Assembly (NCBI GenBank): GCA_947502585.1
Contig: CANNAV010000025.1
Coordinates: 1 to 39,231, forward strand
Direction: 5' to 3'
Origin: an uncultured Pseudovibrio sp.
Lineage (GTDB): Bacteria > Pseudomonadota > Alphaproteobacteria > Rhizobiales > Stappiaceae
DNA length: 39,231 bases
Shown: positions 8,508-17,408 of the stretch, one piece after another
Layout: the number at the start of each line of letters is the position of its first letter
Position numbering within the stretch: position 1 is the stretch's first letter
Translations under genes and position numbers: made by a program
The notes under the pieces: model-generated
Databases searched by the model: none
Seen by the model: only the letters and a program-made list of their open reading frames with translations
Told to the model about the DNA's origin: nothing

Positions 8508-9314
8508 TCAAGCTATGTTTTTGAGGAAGGCGCGCAAAATCTTTTTGATCCTGGCCGCACCAAGCGGGGCCATTTCCTTGGTTTCATCATGAGAGAGACC
8601 ATGGGCTTGCAGGCCAGCTCCCATATTGGTGATGGTGGAGATTGCTGCGACGCGCATACCGAGGAAGCGGGACATGATCACTTCCGGTACAGTGGACATG
8701 CCAACGGCATCAGCGCCGAGAACCTGAGACATGCGAATTTCTGCCGGTGTTTCAAAAGACGGGCCGGAGAACCACATGTAAACGCCCTCTTCGAGGTCTT
8801 CACCAGTTTCAGCAGCAGCTTTTTTGAGCTGCTCACGAAGCTCAGGATCATATGCGGCGGAAAGATCGAGGAAACGGCCTTCGTCTTCTTCGCCGATGAG
8901 CGGGTTCAGACCAGACCAGTTGATGTGGTCTTTGATCAACATTGGTGAACCCGGCCTGATATTTTCACGCAGGGAGCCTGCAGCATTGGTTGCAACGATT
9001 GTTTCACAGCCAAGCGCCTTGAGGGTCTCAAGCGGAGTGCGCATCACAGATGGGTTGCCGCCCTCATAGTAATGTGCACGACCGGACAGAATAACGACCG
9101 GAACACCTTCCAAAGTGCCTGCAACAAGCTCACTTGCGTGCGCGGTAACAGAAGAAACAGGGAAGCCAGTGAGTCGGTTGTAAGACACGCGAACCACGTC
9201 TTCCACTTCGTCAGCCAGAGAGCCCAGACCAGAACCGAGAATCATCCCAACTTTGTAATCACCCGGGCGAGCAGCGCGTACAATTTCCGCTGATTCCTTA
9301 CCAAATCCGCTCAT
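8508..9314 (-). CDS. Purine nucleoside phosphorylase, trimeric type
   Basis: Phosphorolysis of inosine and guanosine (and deoxy forms) to hypoxanthine or guanine plus (deoxy)ribose-1-phosphate. 268 residues. Motifs of the low-molecular-weight trimeric class: ILGSGLGSLAD (phosphate loop), LSGRAHYYEGG, VATNAAGSL and a FETPAEIRM region followed by VGMSTVPE. This is the PunA/XapA-like class and not the hexameric E. coli DeoD type, so I give no symbol. Its start is two bases after the cdd stop, pointing to translational coupling. It would take the inosine made by adenosine deaminase encoded downstream. Confidence 0.94.
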   Translation of the reverse strand: MSGFGKESAEIVRAARPGDYKVGMILGSGLGSLADEVEDVVRVSYNRLTGFPVSSVTAHASELVAGTLEGVPVVILSGRAHYYEGGNPSVMRTPLETLKALGCETIVATNAAGSLRENIRPGSPMLIKDHINWSGLNPLIGEEDEGRFLDLSAAYDPELREQLKKAAAETGEDLEEGVYMWFSGPSFETPAEIRMSQVLGADAVGMSTVPEVIMSRFLGMRVAAISTITNMGAGLQAHGLSHDETKEMAPLGAARIKKILRAFLKNIA

Positions 9315-9316
9315 AA

Positions 9317-9721
9317 TTAATCCTCAGTCTGTTCATTCAATTCAAAGCCGGCAGGCAGAAGCTCTTCCATGGTGAAGGTTTTACGCAGACCTTCGAGGTT
9401 TGCGACATGGATTTTGATCTGCCTGTTGCTTGCAAATTCCGAAAGTTTTTGACGACACCCACCGCATGGTGTGCACAGTGCAGCATCCGCCAGCACTACA
9501 ACCTCATTGATCCTGGTAGAGCCGCCACGGACCATTGCCGCGATTGCTCCGCCTTCAGCGCAGGTGCCTTCCGGGTAGGCGCCGTTTTCGACGTTACACC
9601 CGGAGACGATTTTGCCATCGGAGGTGAGCAATGCAGCGCCCACCCTGAAGTTGGAGTAAGGCGCATAGGCGTTTTTATGGGCCGCCTTTGCTTCTTCAAA
9701 AAGCCTGTCAAATGCGCTCAT
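9317..9721 (-). CDS. cdd: Cytidine deaminase
   Basis: Zinc-dependent deamination of cytidine and deoxycytidine to uridine and deoxyuridine. 134 residues from the ATG at 9721 (MSAFDRLFEEAKAAHKNAYAPYSNF), preceded by AGGAC; the frame to 9736 runs into the previous gene. Substrate-binding GCNVENGAYPEGTCAEGGAI includes the zinc Cys and catalytic Glu, and PCGGCRQKLSEF carries the other two zinc cysteines, so this is the small tetrameric type. Gap to the permease gene is 11 bases. Confidence 0.96.
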   Translation of the reverse strand: MSAFDRLFEEAKAAHKNAYAPYSNFRVGAALLTSDGKIVSGCNVENGAYPEGTCAEGGAIAAMVRGGSTRINEVVVLADAALCTPCGGCRQKLSEFASNRQIKIHVANLEGLRKTFTMEELLPAGFELNEQTED

Positions 9722-9732
9722 TATTATTGTCC

Positions 9733-10701
9733 TCATGTACGCTCTTTAACATATGGTATGCCGGATGCTTTCGGTGGGATTGCACGACCTATAAAGCCGG
9801 CAAGAAGAACCACAGTCAGCACGTAAGGCAAAGCCTGGAATACCTGAACCGGCACTTCTCCAATTCCAGGAATTTCCTGGCCCTGAAGCCGGATTGCCAG
9901 TGCATCCAGGAAACCAAAAAGGAGGCATGTGAACATGGCGTTCACTGGCTTCCACTTTGCAAAGATCAGAGCTGCCAGGGCAATAAAGCCCTTGCCCGCA
10001 CTCATATCTTTAATAAACCCGGCGCCCTGAGCAACAGACAGGTAAACACCGGAGAATCCGCAAAGAACACCACAAATGATTGTTGCACGGTAACGTAGCA
10101 ATGTCACTGACAGACCCGCTGTATCGGCTGCGGAAGGGTTCTCACCCACTGCACGGAGACGCAGACCAAAGCGGGTTCTGAATACGATCCACCAGGTCAA
10201 CGGTACGGCAGCAAAAGATGCATATACCAGGATGTTGTGACCGGAGATCAGATTGGCATAGATTGGACCGAGCACAGGCACGTTTGCCAGAGTATCAGCG
10301 AATGGCAGCGTGATGCTTTGAAAGCGGTTTTGCGGAGACAGGGCCGGCGTTCGTCCACCCTGAGAGAACCATGCCTGACCCAGCAATACGGTCAGACCAG
10401 CTGCAAGGAAGTTGATTGCCACGCCGGAAACCACCTGGTTGCCGCGCTGGCTGATAGATGCGTAGCCGTGCACCAATGCCAACATGACAGAAACCATGAT
10501 ACCCGCCAGAAGGCCGATCCACGGACTCTGGAAGACGTAGGCTGCGGCACCGGCAGCAAAAGCTGCGCCGAGAATTTTACCTTCCAGACCGATGTTAACA
10601 ACACCGGCACGCTCTGAAAACAACCCGGCGAGGCACGCAAACAGAAGAGGAGTTGACAGGCGTAATGTGCTGTCGAGAATAAGAATGATTGTGTCTAACA
10701 T
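9733..10701 (-). CDS. Nucleoside ABC transporter permease (NupQ/YufQ-like)
   Basis: 322-residue, very hydrophobic inner-membrane protein of the BPD_transp_2 (branched-chain amino acid/ribose-type) permease family. Chosen start is the ATG at 10701 (MLDTIILILDSTLRLSTPLLFACLAGLFSERAGVVNIGLEG); the longer frame overlaps the other permease. GVVNIGLEGKI and the later LRAVGENPSAADTAGLSV are typical of the YufQ/NupQ member of BMP-linked importers. Forms the channel with the permease encoded 10 bases upstream and the fused ATPase. Confidence 0.92.
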   Translation of the reverse strand: MLDTIILILDSTLRLSTPLLFACLAGLFSERAGVVNIGLEGKILGAAFAAGAAAYVFQSPWIGLLAGIMVSVMLALVHGYASISQRGNQVVSGVAINFLAAGLTVLLGQAWFSQGGRTPALSPQNRFQSITLPFADTLANVPVLGPIYANLISGHNILVYASFAAVPLTWWIVFRTRFGLRLRAVGENPSAADTAGLSVTLLRYRATIICGVLCGFSGVYLSVAQGAGFIKDMSAGKGFIALAALIFAKWKPVNAMFTCLLFGFLDALAIRLQGQEIPGIGEVPVQVFQALPYVLTVVLLAGFIGRAIPPKASGIPYVKERT

Positions 10702-10711
10702 GTACGTCTCC

Positions 10712-11815
10712 CTATGCTTCTGCTGTGCTTGATGAGAAGCGATTGAAGAACGCTGCGACAGCCGGGCGGAACATATGCTCAAGAGCACCAGCGAAGAGAA
10801 TAACCAAGGCCTGAATGACCACAATCATGTCGCGTGAGATTGTTGGGATCTCGAACGCCAGTTCTGCGCCACCCTGATAGAGCAGGCCAAAGAGCATGGA
10901 GGCGAGAATAATCCCGATCGGGTGCCCTCGCCCCATCAGTGCCACCGCGACGCCAACGAAACCTGCACCACCTGCGAAGTCGAGAAGCAAACGTGTCTGC
11001 TCACCCATCACGACGTTGATACCCATCAAGCCAGCAAGTGCGCCGGAAATCAGCATGGTTATAACAGTGACGCGAACCGGGGAGATACCAGCGTAGGCGG
11101 ATGCATCGGGGTTTGCACCAAAGCTGCGGATTTCATAGCCGAGTTTGGTATGCCAGATGAGAAGCCAAACGACCCCGCAAACAGCAAGAGCAAGGAAGAA
11201 CGCAAGGTTCACAGGTGACTGACCGAAATCAAAGCTTGTGAAGACATTTCTGAGCAGTGGAAGTTGCCCACCAGCTTCAAAGGTACGAGAGGATGGGGAC
11301 ATCGTGCCCTGAGGGATCAGAATGTTAGACAGCAGGTACACCATCAATGCGGATGCGATGAAGTTGAACATGATTGTCGTAATAACAATATGAGAGCCAC
11401 GCTTAGCCTGCAGGTATCCCGGAATAAATGCCCAGGCTGCACCAAAGAGCGCCCCGCCGATAATCGCGCATGGGAACGTAACCCACCATGGCACATAGCG
11501 GTCAAGAGCGAGACATACCAGGCCGATACCCAGACCACCCAAATAGACCTGCCCTTCACCACCAATGTTAAACAGTCCGGCATGGAAGGCGACGGCCACA
11601 GCCAGACCGGTAAATATAAAGTTTGTTGCGTAGTACAGTGTATAGCCGATGCCTTCACCGTACCCCAGAGCACCCCAGACGAGCCATTTAACGGCTTCGA
11701 ACGGATCTTCACCAATTACTATAACGACCAGGCCAGAGATTATGAATGCCGCGAGCAGGTTGAGGGCCGGTAACACACCGTAGTCAACCCAACGAGGAAG
11801 TTGCCCCTTACTCAT
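10712..11815 (-). CDS. Nucleoside ABC transporter permease (NupP/YufP-like)
   Basis: 367 residues with about eight or more hydrophobic segments. FHAGLFNIGGEGQVYLGG and IRSFGANPDASAYAGIS are hallmarks of the NupP/YufP partner. Works with the downstream permease (10-base gap) and the ATPase (42-base gap upstream) to import nucleosides delivered by the BMP protein. The start ATG at 11815 fits the family: a short cytoplasmic MSKGQLPRW stretch precedes the first membrane helix. Confidence 0.92.
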   Translation of the reverse strand: MSKGQLPRWVDYGVLPALNLLAAFIISGLVVIVIGEDPFEAVKWLVWGALGYGEGIGYTLYYATNFIFTGLAVAVAFHAGLFNIGGEGQVYLGGLGIGLVCLALDRYVPWWVTFPCAIIGGALFGAAWAFIPGYLQAKRGSHIVITTIMFNFIASALMVYLLSNILIPQGTMSPSSRTFEAGGQLPLLRNVFTSFDFGQSPVNLAFFLALAVCGVVWLLIWHTKLGYEIRSFGANPDASAYAGISPVRVTVITMLISGALAGLMGINVVMGEQTRLLLDFAGGAGFVGVAVALMGRGHPIGIILASMLFGLLYQGGAELAFEIPTISRDMIVVIQALVILFAGALEHMFRPAVAAFFNRFSSSTAEA

Positions 11816-11857
11816 TTCTGTGTTCCCCCAAATGTCAGATCAAAGCAAATATTGTTG

Positions 11858-13414
11858 TTAAACAGGGAGTTCGTGATCATTCTCTGCCTCTTGATTGACA
11901 CCAGCCATGAGAAGACCAAGATCCTGTTCTGTTGCTTCTGGCCCGCGTTCCCCGACTACGTTGCCATCAAACATGACAATGATGCGGTCTGAAAGTGAAC
12001 GAATTTCTTCAAGTTCCACGGATACAAGAAGGACTGCTTTGCCCTGCGCGCGCATGTCCATGATCCGATTGTGGATGTACTCGATCGCACCAATATCAAC
12101 GCCACGTGTTGGCTGACCAATCAGAAGAACGTCCGGGTCGCACTCGATCTCACGTGCGAGAACGATTTTCTGCTGGTTGCCACCAGAGAACTTCGCAACT
12201 GTCATATCGGGAGTTGGTGGTCGAATGTCGTATTTTTCGATGCGTTCCTTAGCTTCCTTACGAATTGCATCTTTACTCAGGAACATACCTTTTGAGTATT
12301 TCGGTTCTCGGTGATACCCGAGAATGGAGTTCTCATATTCTGTGAACTTGTTGACCAGCCCCATACGATGGCGGTCCTCGGGTACGTGGCTCATGCCCAT
12401 GGTTCGCATTTCAGCTGCATCATGAGCTTTGGAGAGGTCCAGTTTCTCGCCTGACAGCTCCATCTTACCGCTTTCGGCACGAGTGATGCCGGAGAGAGCT
12501 GCAAGAAGCTCAGACTGCCCATTACCGGACACACCTGCGATACCAAGGACTTCCCCTGCCCGCACTTTGAAGGAAACATCTTTCACGCGCAGAACACCAC
12601 GATCATCTTTAACATTGAGGCCTTCCACTTTAAGGAGAGGCTTTCCAACTTCAACTTCGGGCTTGTCCACTTCAAGCAGAACACTGCGGCCAACCATAAG
12701 TTCAGCCAGTCCTTCCATGGAGGTTTCTGCAGTTTTTCGGGAAGCAACCATTTCACCACGGCGCATCACGGACACCATATCGGTCACGTTCATGATCTCA
12801 CGCAGTTTATGGGTGATCAACAGAACTGTTTTACCCTGATCACGCAGCACGCGAAGAATGCGGAAGAGGTGATCAGCTTCGGACGGTGTCAGAACACCGG
12901 TCGGCTCATCAAGAATGAGAATGTCTGCACCACGGTACAGAGCTTTCAGGATCTCTACTCGCTGCTGCGATCCGACCGGCAAATCACCCACGACTGCGTC
13001 CGGGTCAATTGTCATGTCGTATTCGTCTGCCAAACGCTTAAGTTCGCTACGTGCGTTTGCTACACCGTCTTTCAACAGTGCACCGCCCTCAGCGCCAAGA
13101 ATAACGTTTTCCAGAACTGTGAATGTATCGACGAGCATAAAATGCTGGTGCACCATACCTATGCCCTGCGCAATCGCACTCTTCGAATCAGGAATAGTGG
13201 TTGTCTTGTCATCGATCTTAATTGTTCCGCTGTCGGCATGGTAAAAGCCGTAGAGGATCGACATCAAAGTGGACTTGCCCGCTCCGTTCTCACCAATGAT
13301 CCCGTGAATGGACCCTTTTCCGACAACAAGGTCAATATCCTTGTTTGCCTGAACAGGCCCAAAACTCTTACTGACGCCAATTAACTCGATGGCAGGTACA
13401 TTGCTCTCAGCCAC
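11858..13414 (-). CDS. Nucleoside ABC transporter ATPase, two fused ABC domains (NupO/YufO-like)
   Basis: About 518 residues with two nucleotide-binding domains. The first has GENGAGKST (residues 41-49), the signature LPVGSQQRVEILKAL and LDEPTGVLTP. The second has GVSGNGQSE in place of a canonical Walker A, then FSGGNQQKIVLARE. A degenerate second site is normal in this family. No ATG precedes the conserved start, so I chose the GTG at 13414 (VAESNVPAIELIGVSKSFG) with AAAGG about 12 bases upstream; the frame stays open to 13537. A gap of about 300 bases containing a terminator-like hairpin separates it from the BMP gene. Confidence 0.9.
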   Translation of the reverse strand: MAESNVPAIELIGVSKSFGPVQANKDIDLVVGKGSIHGIIGENGAGKSTLMSILYGFYHADSGTIKIDDKTTTIPDSKSAIAQGIGMVHQHFMLVDTFTVLENVILGAEGGALLKDGVANARSELKRLADEYDMTIDPDAVVGDLPVGSQQRVEILKALYRGADILILDEPTGVLTPSEADHLFRILRVLRDQGKTVLLITHKLREIMNVTDMVSVMRRGEMVASRKTAETSMEGLAELMVGRSVLLEVDKPEVEVGKPLLKVEGLNVKDDRGVLRVKDVSFKVRAGEVLGIAGVSGNGQSELLAALSGITRAESGKMELSGEKLDLSKAHDAAEMRTMGMSHVPEDRHRMGLVNKFTEYENSILGYHREPKYSKGMFLSKDAIRKEAKERIEKYDIRPPTPDMTVAKFSGGNQQKIVLAREIECDPDVLLIGQPTRGVDIGAIEYIHNRIMDMRAQGKAVLLVSVELEEIRSLSDRIIVMFDGNVVGERGPEATEQDLGLLMAGVNQEAENDHELPV

Positions 13415-13718
13415 TGTTGCCCGGCCTTTCTGGTCTATCAAATCATTAACTTGCGTATCAATCGCGTGCCTGCTTTCGAAGTACACCGTTTCAAAAGCGT
13501 TGCCTCGCCCCCAGGAGAAGCAGCGAACAGATCCCAATGCAGCTGACCTCGTATCCCCTCAACCTTCGCTCCCAAAGGCTGAACATTCTACTCGGGCTGC
13601 AAGGGCGCAAGTCCCTCATAAATCCCTTCAGGACTGAAAGTCTGAAAGGTGTGGTCATTCAGAAGACCACCGTAAGCCAAAATGCCCACACCAGATAGTG
13701 CGGGCACTTTTCATTGGA
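13415..13718. other. Gap between the BMP and ATPase genes: several hairpins, no gene
   Basis: Besides the terminator-like hairpin at 13679-13706, this gap carries GTGGTC/GACCAC (13651-13656 and 13665-13670) and a CCTTCAG/CTGAAAGG pair (13625-13631 and 13642-13649). I see no coding region. The structures lie in the leader between the binding-protein gene and the rest of the transporter and could set relative expression. Confidence 0.5.
13679..13706 (-). terminator. Terminator-like hairpin between the BMP and ATPase genes
   Basis: On the minus strand TGCCCGCAC pairs with GTGTGGGCA (9 bp, one G-T) around a 6-base loop and is followed by TTTT. It lies 12 bases past the BMP stop. Partial termination here would give more binding protein than membrane components, a common arrangement in ABC importers. 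Confidence 0.7.
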
Positions 13719-14717
13719 TTAGAACGGACAGGTAGAATCCACCATGTAATCGTGAACCTCTAATTTTCCGGAAATAATATCCATCTTTGCTTTCTCAACT
13801 GCAGACTGCATCTCTGCTGTGATGAGAGGCTTGTTATACTCGTCGTAAGACCAGGAAACACCATTCTCAGCAAGACCAAGAACTTCAACACCTGATGTCC
13901 ACTTGCCTTCTTTCGCGTCTGTCATTGTCTTATCAACAGCAACATCTACAGCTTTGATCATGGACGTAAGAACGGAACCTGGATGCAGGTGATTCTGGTT
14001 AGAGTCTACGCCAATACCCAGCTTGCCTTCGTCCGCAGCGGCCTGAAGAACGCCAGTACCGGTCAGACCAGCTGCATGGAATACAACATCTGCGCCACGG
14101 GCAAACTGTGAGCGAGCCAATTCACCGCCCTTGAGCGGGTCAGTCCATGCTGCACCAGTGGTTCCGGTCATGTTTTCGATGATTTTAATGTCAGGCTTTG
14201 CGTATTTCGCGCCCTGCTTGTAACCACATGAAAACTTGCGGATCAACGGAATGTCCATACCGCCAACAAAACTGATGGTGTTGGACTCGCTTGACATTGC
14301 AGCCAGAAGACCAACGAGGAACGAGCCTTCACTTTCTTTGAAGACGATGGAACGAACGTTTGGCAGGTCTACGACGGAATCAACGATTGCGAAGTGCGTA
14401 TCAGGAAATTCCTTAGCCACTTTCTCAAGCGCAGCTGCCTGAGCGAAACCAATCGTTATGATCGGATCGAGACCGCGTCGCGCGAAGTTCCGCAGAGCCT
14501 GTTCCCGCTGAGATGGATTCTGGATCTCAAAATCGCGGAACCTGATGCCGGTGCGTTCTTCGAACTGCAACGCGCCTTTGTAAGCAGATTCATTAAAAGA
14601 CCGGTCATTACGACCGCCAAAATCATAAACGACTGCTGGTTTGAAAGTTTCTGCCATCGCACCGGTTGTCATAACTGCTGCGAGAGCAACTGCACCGAGG
14701 ATTGTTGTGGTTTTCAC
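13719..14717 (-). CDS. BMP-family nucleoside-binding protein of the ABC importer
   Basis: 332-residue periplasmic substrate-binding protein of the Bmp/Med family. Chosen start is the GTG at 14717, with AAGGAAG just upstream; it gives a normal signal peptide, MKTTTILGAVALAAVMTTGAMA, cut after AMA. The upstream ATG frame would place 22 odd residues before it. VVYDFGGRNDRSFNESAYKG is the family's first conserved block, followed by FVGGMDIPLIRKFSCGYKQGA and the VDSNQNHLHPGSVLTSMIK region. Family members with YufOPQ-type transporters bind nucleosides; this locus of nucleoside enzymes supports the same ligand. Lies 68 bases after the SorC-type regulator. No lipobox cysteine is seen near the cleavage site. 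Confidence 0.92.
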   Translation of the reverse strand: MKTTTILGAVALAAVMTTGAMAETFKPAVVYDFGGRNDRSFNESAYKGALQFEERTGIRFRDFEIQNPSQREQALRNFARRGLDPIITIGFAQAAALEKVAKEFPDTHFAIVDSVVDLPNVRSIVFKESEGSFLVGLLAAMSSESNTISFVGGMDIPLIRKFSCGYKQGAKYAKPDIKIIENMTGTTGAAWTDPLKGGELARSQFARGADVVFHAAGLTGTGVLQAAADEGKLGIGVDSNQNHLHPGSVLTSMIKAVDVAVDKTMTDAKEGKWTSGVEVLGLAENGVSWSYDEYNKPLITAEMQSAVEKAKMDIISGKLEVHDYMVDSTCPF

Positions 14718-14785
14718 GGTTTCTTCCTTATAATGTCTTCCCGCAGAGCGGAAAGGGTCTCCCTTAAGAAAAACAGCCTCCAAAC

Positions 14786-15766
14786 TTATGCTGTTGCTTC
14801 GAGCCCGTTCTCTTTTAGCAGGCCAGCGAGTTCTCTGGCCAAAACCTCATCTATGATCAGATCCTTGATGATACCGGTCGCTAATGCTGCCAGTGTTGCT
14901 TTCACCTTGCGGTAACCGCCAATGATCGCAACAACATGCGCCTCGCGGACGTCATCAAAGTGCAATCCAACTGCTTTTTCGTTCAGAGAACAGGACACTT
15001 CGTCACCATCAATGCCGACGAAGCGGCCCATCACGTCAGAACAGGCACCACTTGCCAGCAGCTCTTCACGTTCTTCGGGGGTAATCAGTTTGCGTTGTAC
15101 AAGGTGGCCTTCCTTCTCAACGGACCCGATTCCAATAATGAAGAGTTCTGCAGCCTTTGCTCTTGCAAGCAACTCCTGCACCGCGCCCTGGGACACAAAG
15201 GTGTCTCTTTCTGCTTTTGTTTCAGCAATATATGGAACAGGAAGATAAAAACCTTCACCGCCTGTCTTCGCACATAGCTGCTGCACAACATCATACGGGT
15301 TGGCAGAAAGACGGCGGGTGAGCGAGCCGGATACGGACAGCAGCTCAAGCTCAGGAAGGTGAACACGAGGCATCGCCTCGATAGTGGCCTGGAGTGTCCT
15401 CCCCATTCCTACGCCGATGCGCTCAGGCGGATTCGTTGTGAAAAGTGAATGCAGATACTGGCCTGCAAAAGATGAAACTGCAGTGAAAGAGTCTGCCTCA
15501 TCACCGCTGCCTGGGTCTGGGACAATAAAGCAGTTTTCCAGATTCATTCGCTTACAGAGAAATTGCTCTAATTCAACGCATTCAGAAGGCCGGGCTTCAA
15601 TATGAAATTTTATCAGGCCTTCTTTTTGAGCATGCGCTATCAGGCGATGAACTTTTGCAGGAGAAACCCCAAGACGGCCAGCAATTTCTCCCTGAGTGCT
15701 TCGGCCAATGAAAGACATCCAAGCGGCCCTGATGGCCAAAGATGTGGTCCATTCGTCTGCCTTCAT
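14786..15766 (-). CDS. SorC/DeoR-type sugar-binding transcriptional regulator
   Basis: 326 residues. N-terminal helix-turn-helix at about residues 22-50 (STQGEIAGRLGVSPAKVHRLIAHAQKEGLI), followed by the SorC-family effector domain, which has an NagB/RpiA-like fold (IGVGMGRTLQATIEAMPR; LLASGACSDVMGRFVGIDGDEV; HVVAIIGGYRKVKATLAAL). Family members sense phosphorylated sugars; Bacillus DeoR of this family responds to deoxyribose-5-phosphate. As first gene of the nucleoside operon it is probably an autoregulated repressor released by (deoxy)ribose phosphate. A 9-bp inverted repeat at 15884-15911 is a candidate operator. Confidence 0.92.
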   Translation of the reverse strand: MKADEWTTSLAIRAAWMSFIGRSTQGEIAGRLGVSPAKVHRLIAHAQKEGLIKFHIEARPSECVELEQFLCKRMNLENCFIVPDPGSGDEADSFTAVSSFAGQYLHSLFTTNPPERIGVGMGRTLQATIEAMPRVHLPELELLSVSGSLTRRLSANPYDVVQQLCAKTGGEGFYLPVPYIAETKAERDTFVSQGAVQELLARAKAAELFIIGIGSVEKEGHLVQRKLITPEEREELLASGACSDVMGRFVGIDGDEVSCSLNEKAVGLHFDDVREAHVVAIIGGYRKVKATLAALATGIIKDLIIDEVLARELAGLLKENGLEATA

Positions 15767-16441
15767 GGTCTAGCCTCTTATATTCCTATATGTCTTTCTG
15801 GATGTGCCTCCAGAATCCATCCCCACTTTTCCCAGCGAACTGCTCAGTTTCAGAGCCTTTCAGACTCCTCTAAATCAGAGAAGAATATTTCTTCATCGCA
15901 TGAGAAATATTTCAGACACACACTTGCATCAGGTGAAACGGAAGGTCAAGGAAATAAACTGTGTGATTTGCAGAATTTTACTGCCAGCTAACTAAACCAT
16001 TGTTTTTGCCATACTAATAAAATCAAATAGTTTCAACTCAAGTACTTGCGGAAATTACTTAGGCTGCGTCTCGCTCCTCGGATCAAATTCGCAAAGCGAT
16101 AATGAGAAAATCAATCAATTTTATGTAACACTTGATCAACTTTCAATATTTACAAAATAAACGAAATATTTTCAACGCACTAACTGTCGTTACTTTTATT
16201 GCCGCAAAATCTTCAGGTTACGTTTACTGGCAAATTAAACAGTTATTTTCAACGGAGACCGCTTAATACAACCCTATATATATCAATGGTAGTGAATGGT
16301 CTTCCACATTCATAGATGACCGTGGGAATACTATGGATGTAACCTGTATTCGTTAGCTCAGTGCCGATTGCAGCAAAATAAAAAAAGGCGGGGAGGTCCG
16401 TGACCGGGACACCCTGAACCTTGCAAAAAAGGAGGCTGAAA
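15767..16441. other. AT-rich divergent intergenic region, no gene
   Basis: This 675-base gap lies between the minus-strand regulator and a plus-strand secreted protein. It holds the inverted repeat described separately, a third copy of its core motif at 16163-16173 (GAAATATTTTC), and on the right a G-rich leader with GGTC-CGT-GACC before the ribosome site of the next gene. No protein or RNA gene was recognised. Confidence 0.6.
15884..15911. promoter_or_regulatory. Candidate operator of the SorC-type regulator
   Basis: AATATTTCT (15884-15892) and AGAAATATT (15903-15911) form a perfect 9-bp inverted repeat with 19 bases between half-site centres, about two helical turns. The right half extends to the palindrome GAAATATTTC (15904-15913). 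It lies 117 bases upstream of the regulator start and heads the nucleoside operon. Confidence 0.5.
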
Positions 16442-17266
16442 ATGCGGCCCATGTGCACAAAACCCCTCATTGCGATTGCGGGCGCATTCGCACTTGGTGG
16501 GTTCTTGTTTTCTACTCCCATTCTGGCAACTTCCAAAACTCATGCATCTTTGAACTTTGATATGTCCAGGGAGGTGGACCTTGAACTGGTTCTGGCCGTG
16601 GACATTTCTCAAAGCATGGATCCGGAGGAACAGCGCATTCAAAGAGAAGGGTATGTTGCAGCACTGACCTCTGCTGAGGTGCTTGATGCGATCAAATACG
16701 GCCCCATCGGTCGCATTGCTGTGGCTTATATGGAGTGGGGCGGCAAGGACCAGCACTTTGTTGTCGCAGACTGGACCATTATTACGGATGAAAAAACTGC
16801 TGGTAAGTTTGCAGGCAAAATCGCCGAAGCTCCACTGCGCCGGGTACAACGCACTTCCATCTCCTCTGCTCTGACACAGGCGGTCAATCTGGTCACGGCC
16901 AACGAGTACAACGGTATGCGTCAGGTCATCGACATATCCGGCGATGGCCCGAACAATCAGGGCAGTGCCGTTACAGAAGCGCGTGATGCCGCCATCGCAC
17001 TAGGTATGACAGTCAATGGCCTGCCTTTAATGCTGAAGAAAGAGAGCATTTCGTGGCAATCCATGTTGCATCTGGATCATTACTATGAGGACTGCGTTAT
17101 TGGCGGACCTGGAGCATTCTCGATCCCGGTACGCTCCAAAGAAGGCTTCAGTGACGCCATTCGTATGAAACTTGTGCTGGAGATTGCGGGTCTTGTCGAT
17201 GACAAACCCGGTTTCATCCGCGCCAGGTCACGCAGAGATAAGGTCATGTGCTCTTTGTTTGACTGA
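16442..17266 (+). CDS. DUF1194 (VWA-like) secreted protein
   Basis: 274 residues from the ATG at 16442, six bases after a perfect AGGAGG. An N-terminal signal peptide is apparent: positive MRPMCTKP, then the hydrophobic LIAIAGAFALGGFLFSTPILA. The core DLELVLAVDISQSMDPEEQ carries the DxSxS metal-ion-dependent adhesion motif of VWA-like domains, and DISGDGPNNQG follows near the middle; both typify DUF1194. Function is unknown for the family; it is probably periplasmic. A 13-bp hairpin lies 45 bases after the stop. Confidence 0.85.
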   Translation: MRPMCTKPLIAIAGAFALGGFLFSTPILATSKTHASLNFDMSREVDLELVLAVDISQSMDPEEQRIQREGYVAALTSAEVLDAIKYGPIGRIAVAYMEWGGKDQHFVVADWTIITDEKTAGKFAGKIAEAPLRRVQRTSISSALTQAVNLVTANEYNGMRQVIDISGDGPNNQGSAVTEARDAAIALGMTVNGLPLMLKKESISWQSMLHLDHYYEDCVIGGPGAFSIPVRSKEGFSDAIRMKLVLEIAGLVDDKPGFIRARSRRDKVMCSLFD

Positions 17267-17311
17267 TACCGCCAGACCCGAAAGGTTTCGGAAACCTGTG
17301 TACGACCTGCC

Positions 17312-17348
17312 GCCGTTTGGCGCCTCCCCCACAACAGGCGCAAACGGC
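17312..17348 (+). terminator. Strong hairpin after the DUF1194 gene
   Basis: GCCGTTT (17312-17318) pairs with AAACGGC, and GCGCCT (17320-17325) with AGGCGC (17336-17341), leaving one bulged G and a 10-base loop. No T run follows, so it may protect or loosely terminate the transcript. Confidence 0.5.
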
Positions 17349-17408
17349 ACAACCTGGCTCTTTCAAAACTTGTCAAGACACGCTAAAGGATAAGTAATCT
17401 CAAGAGGC

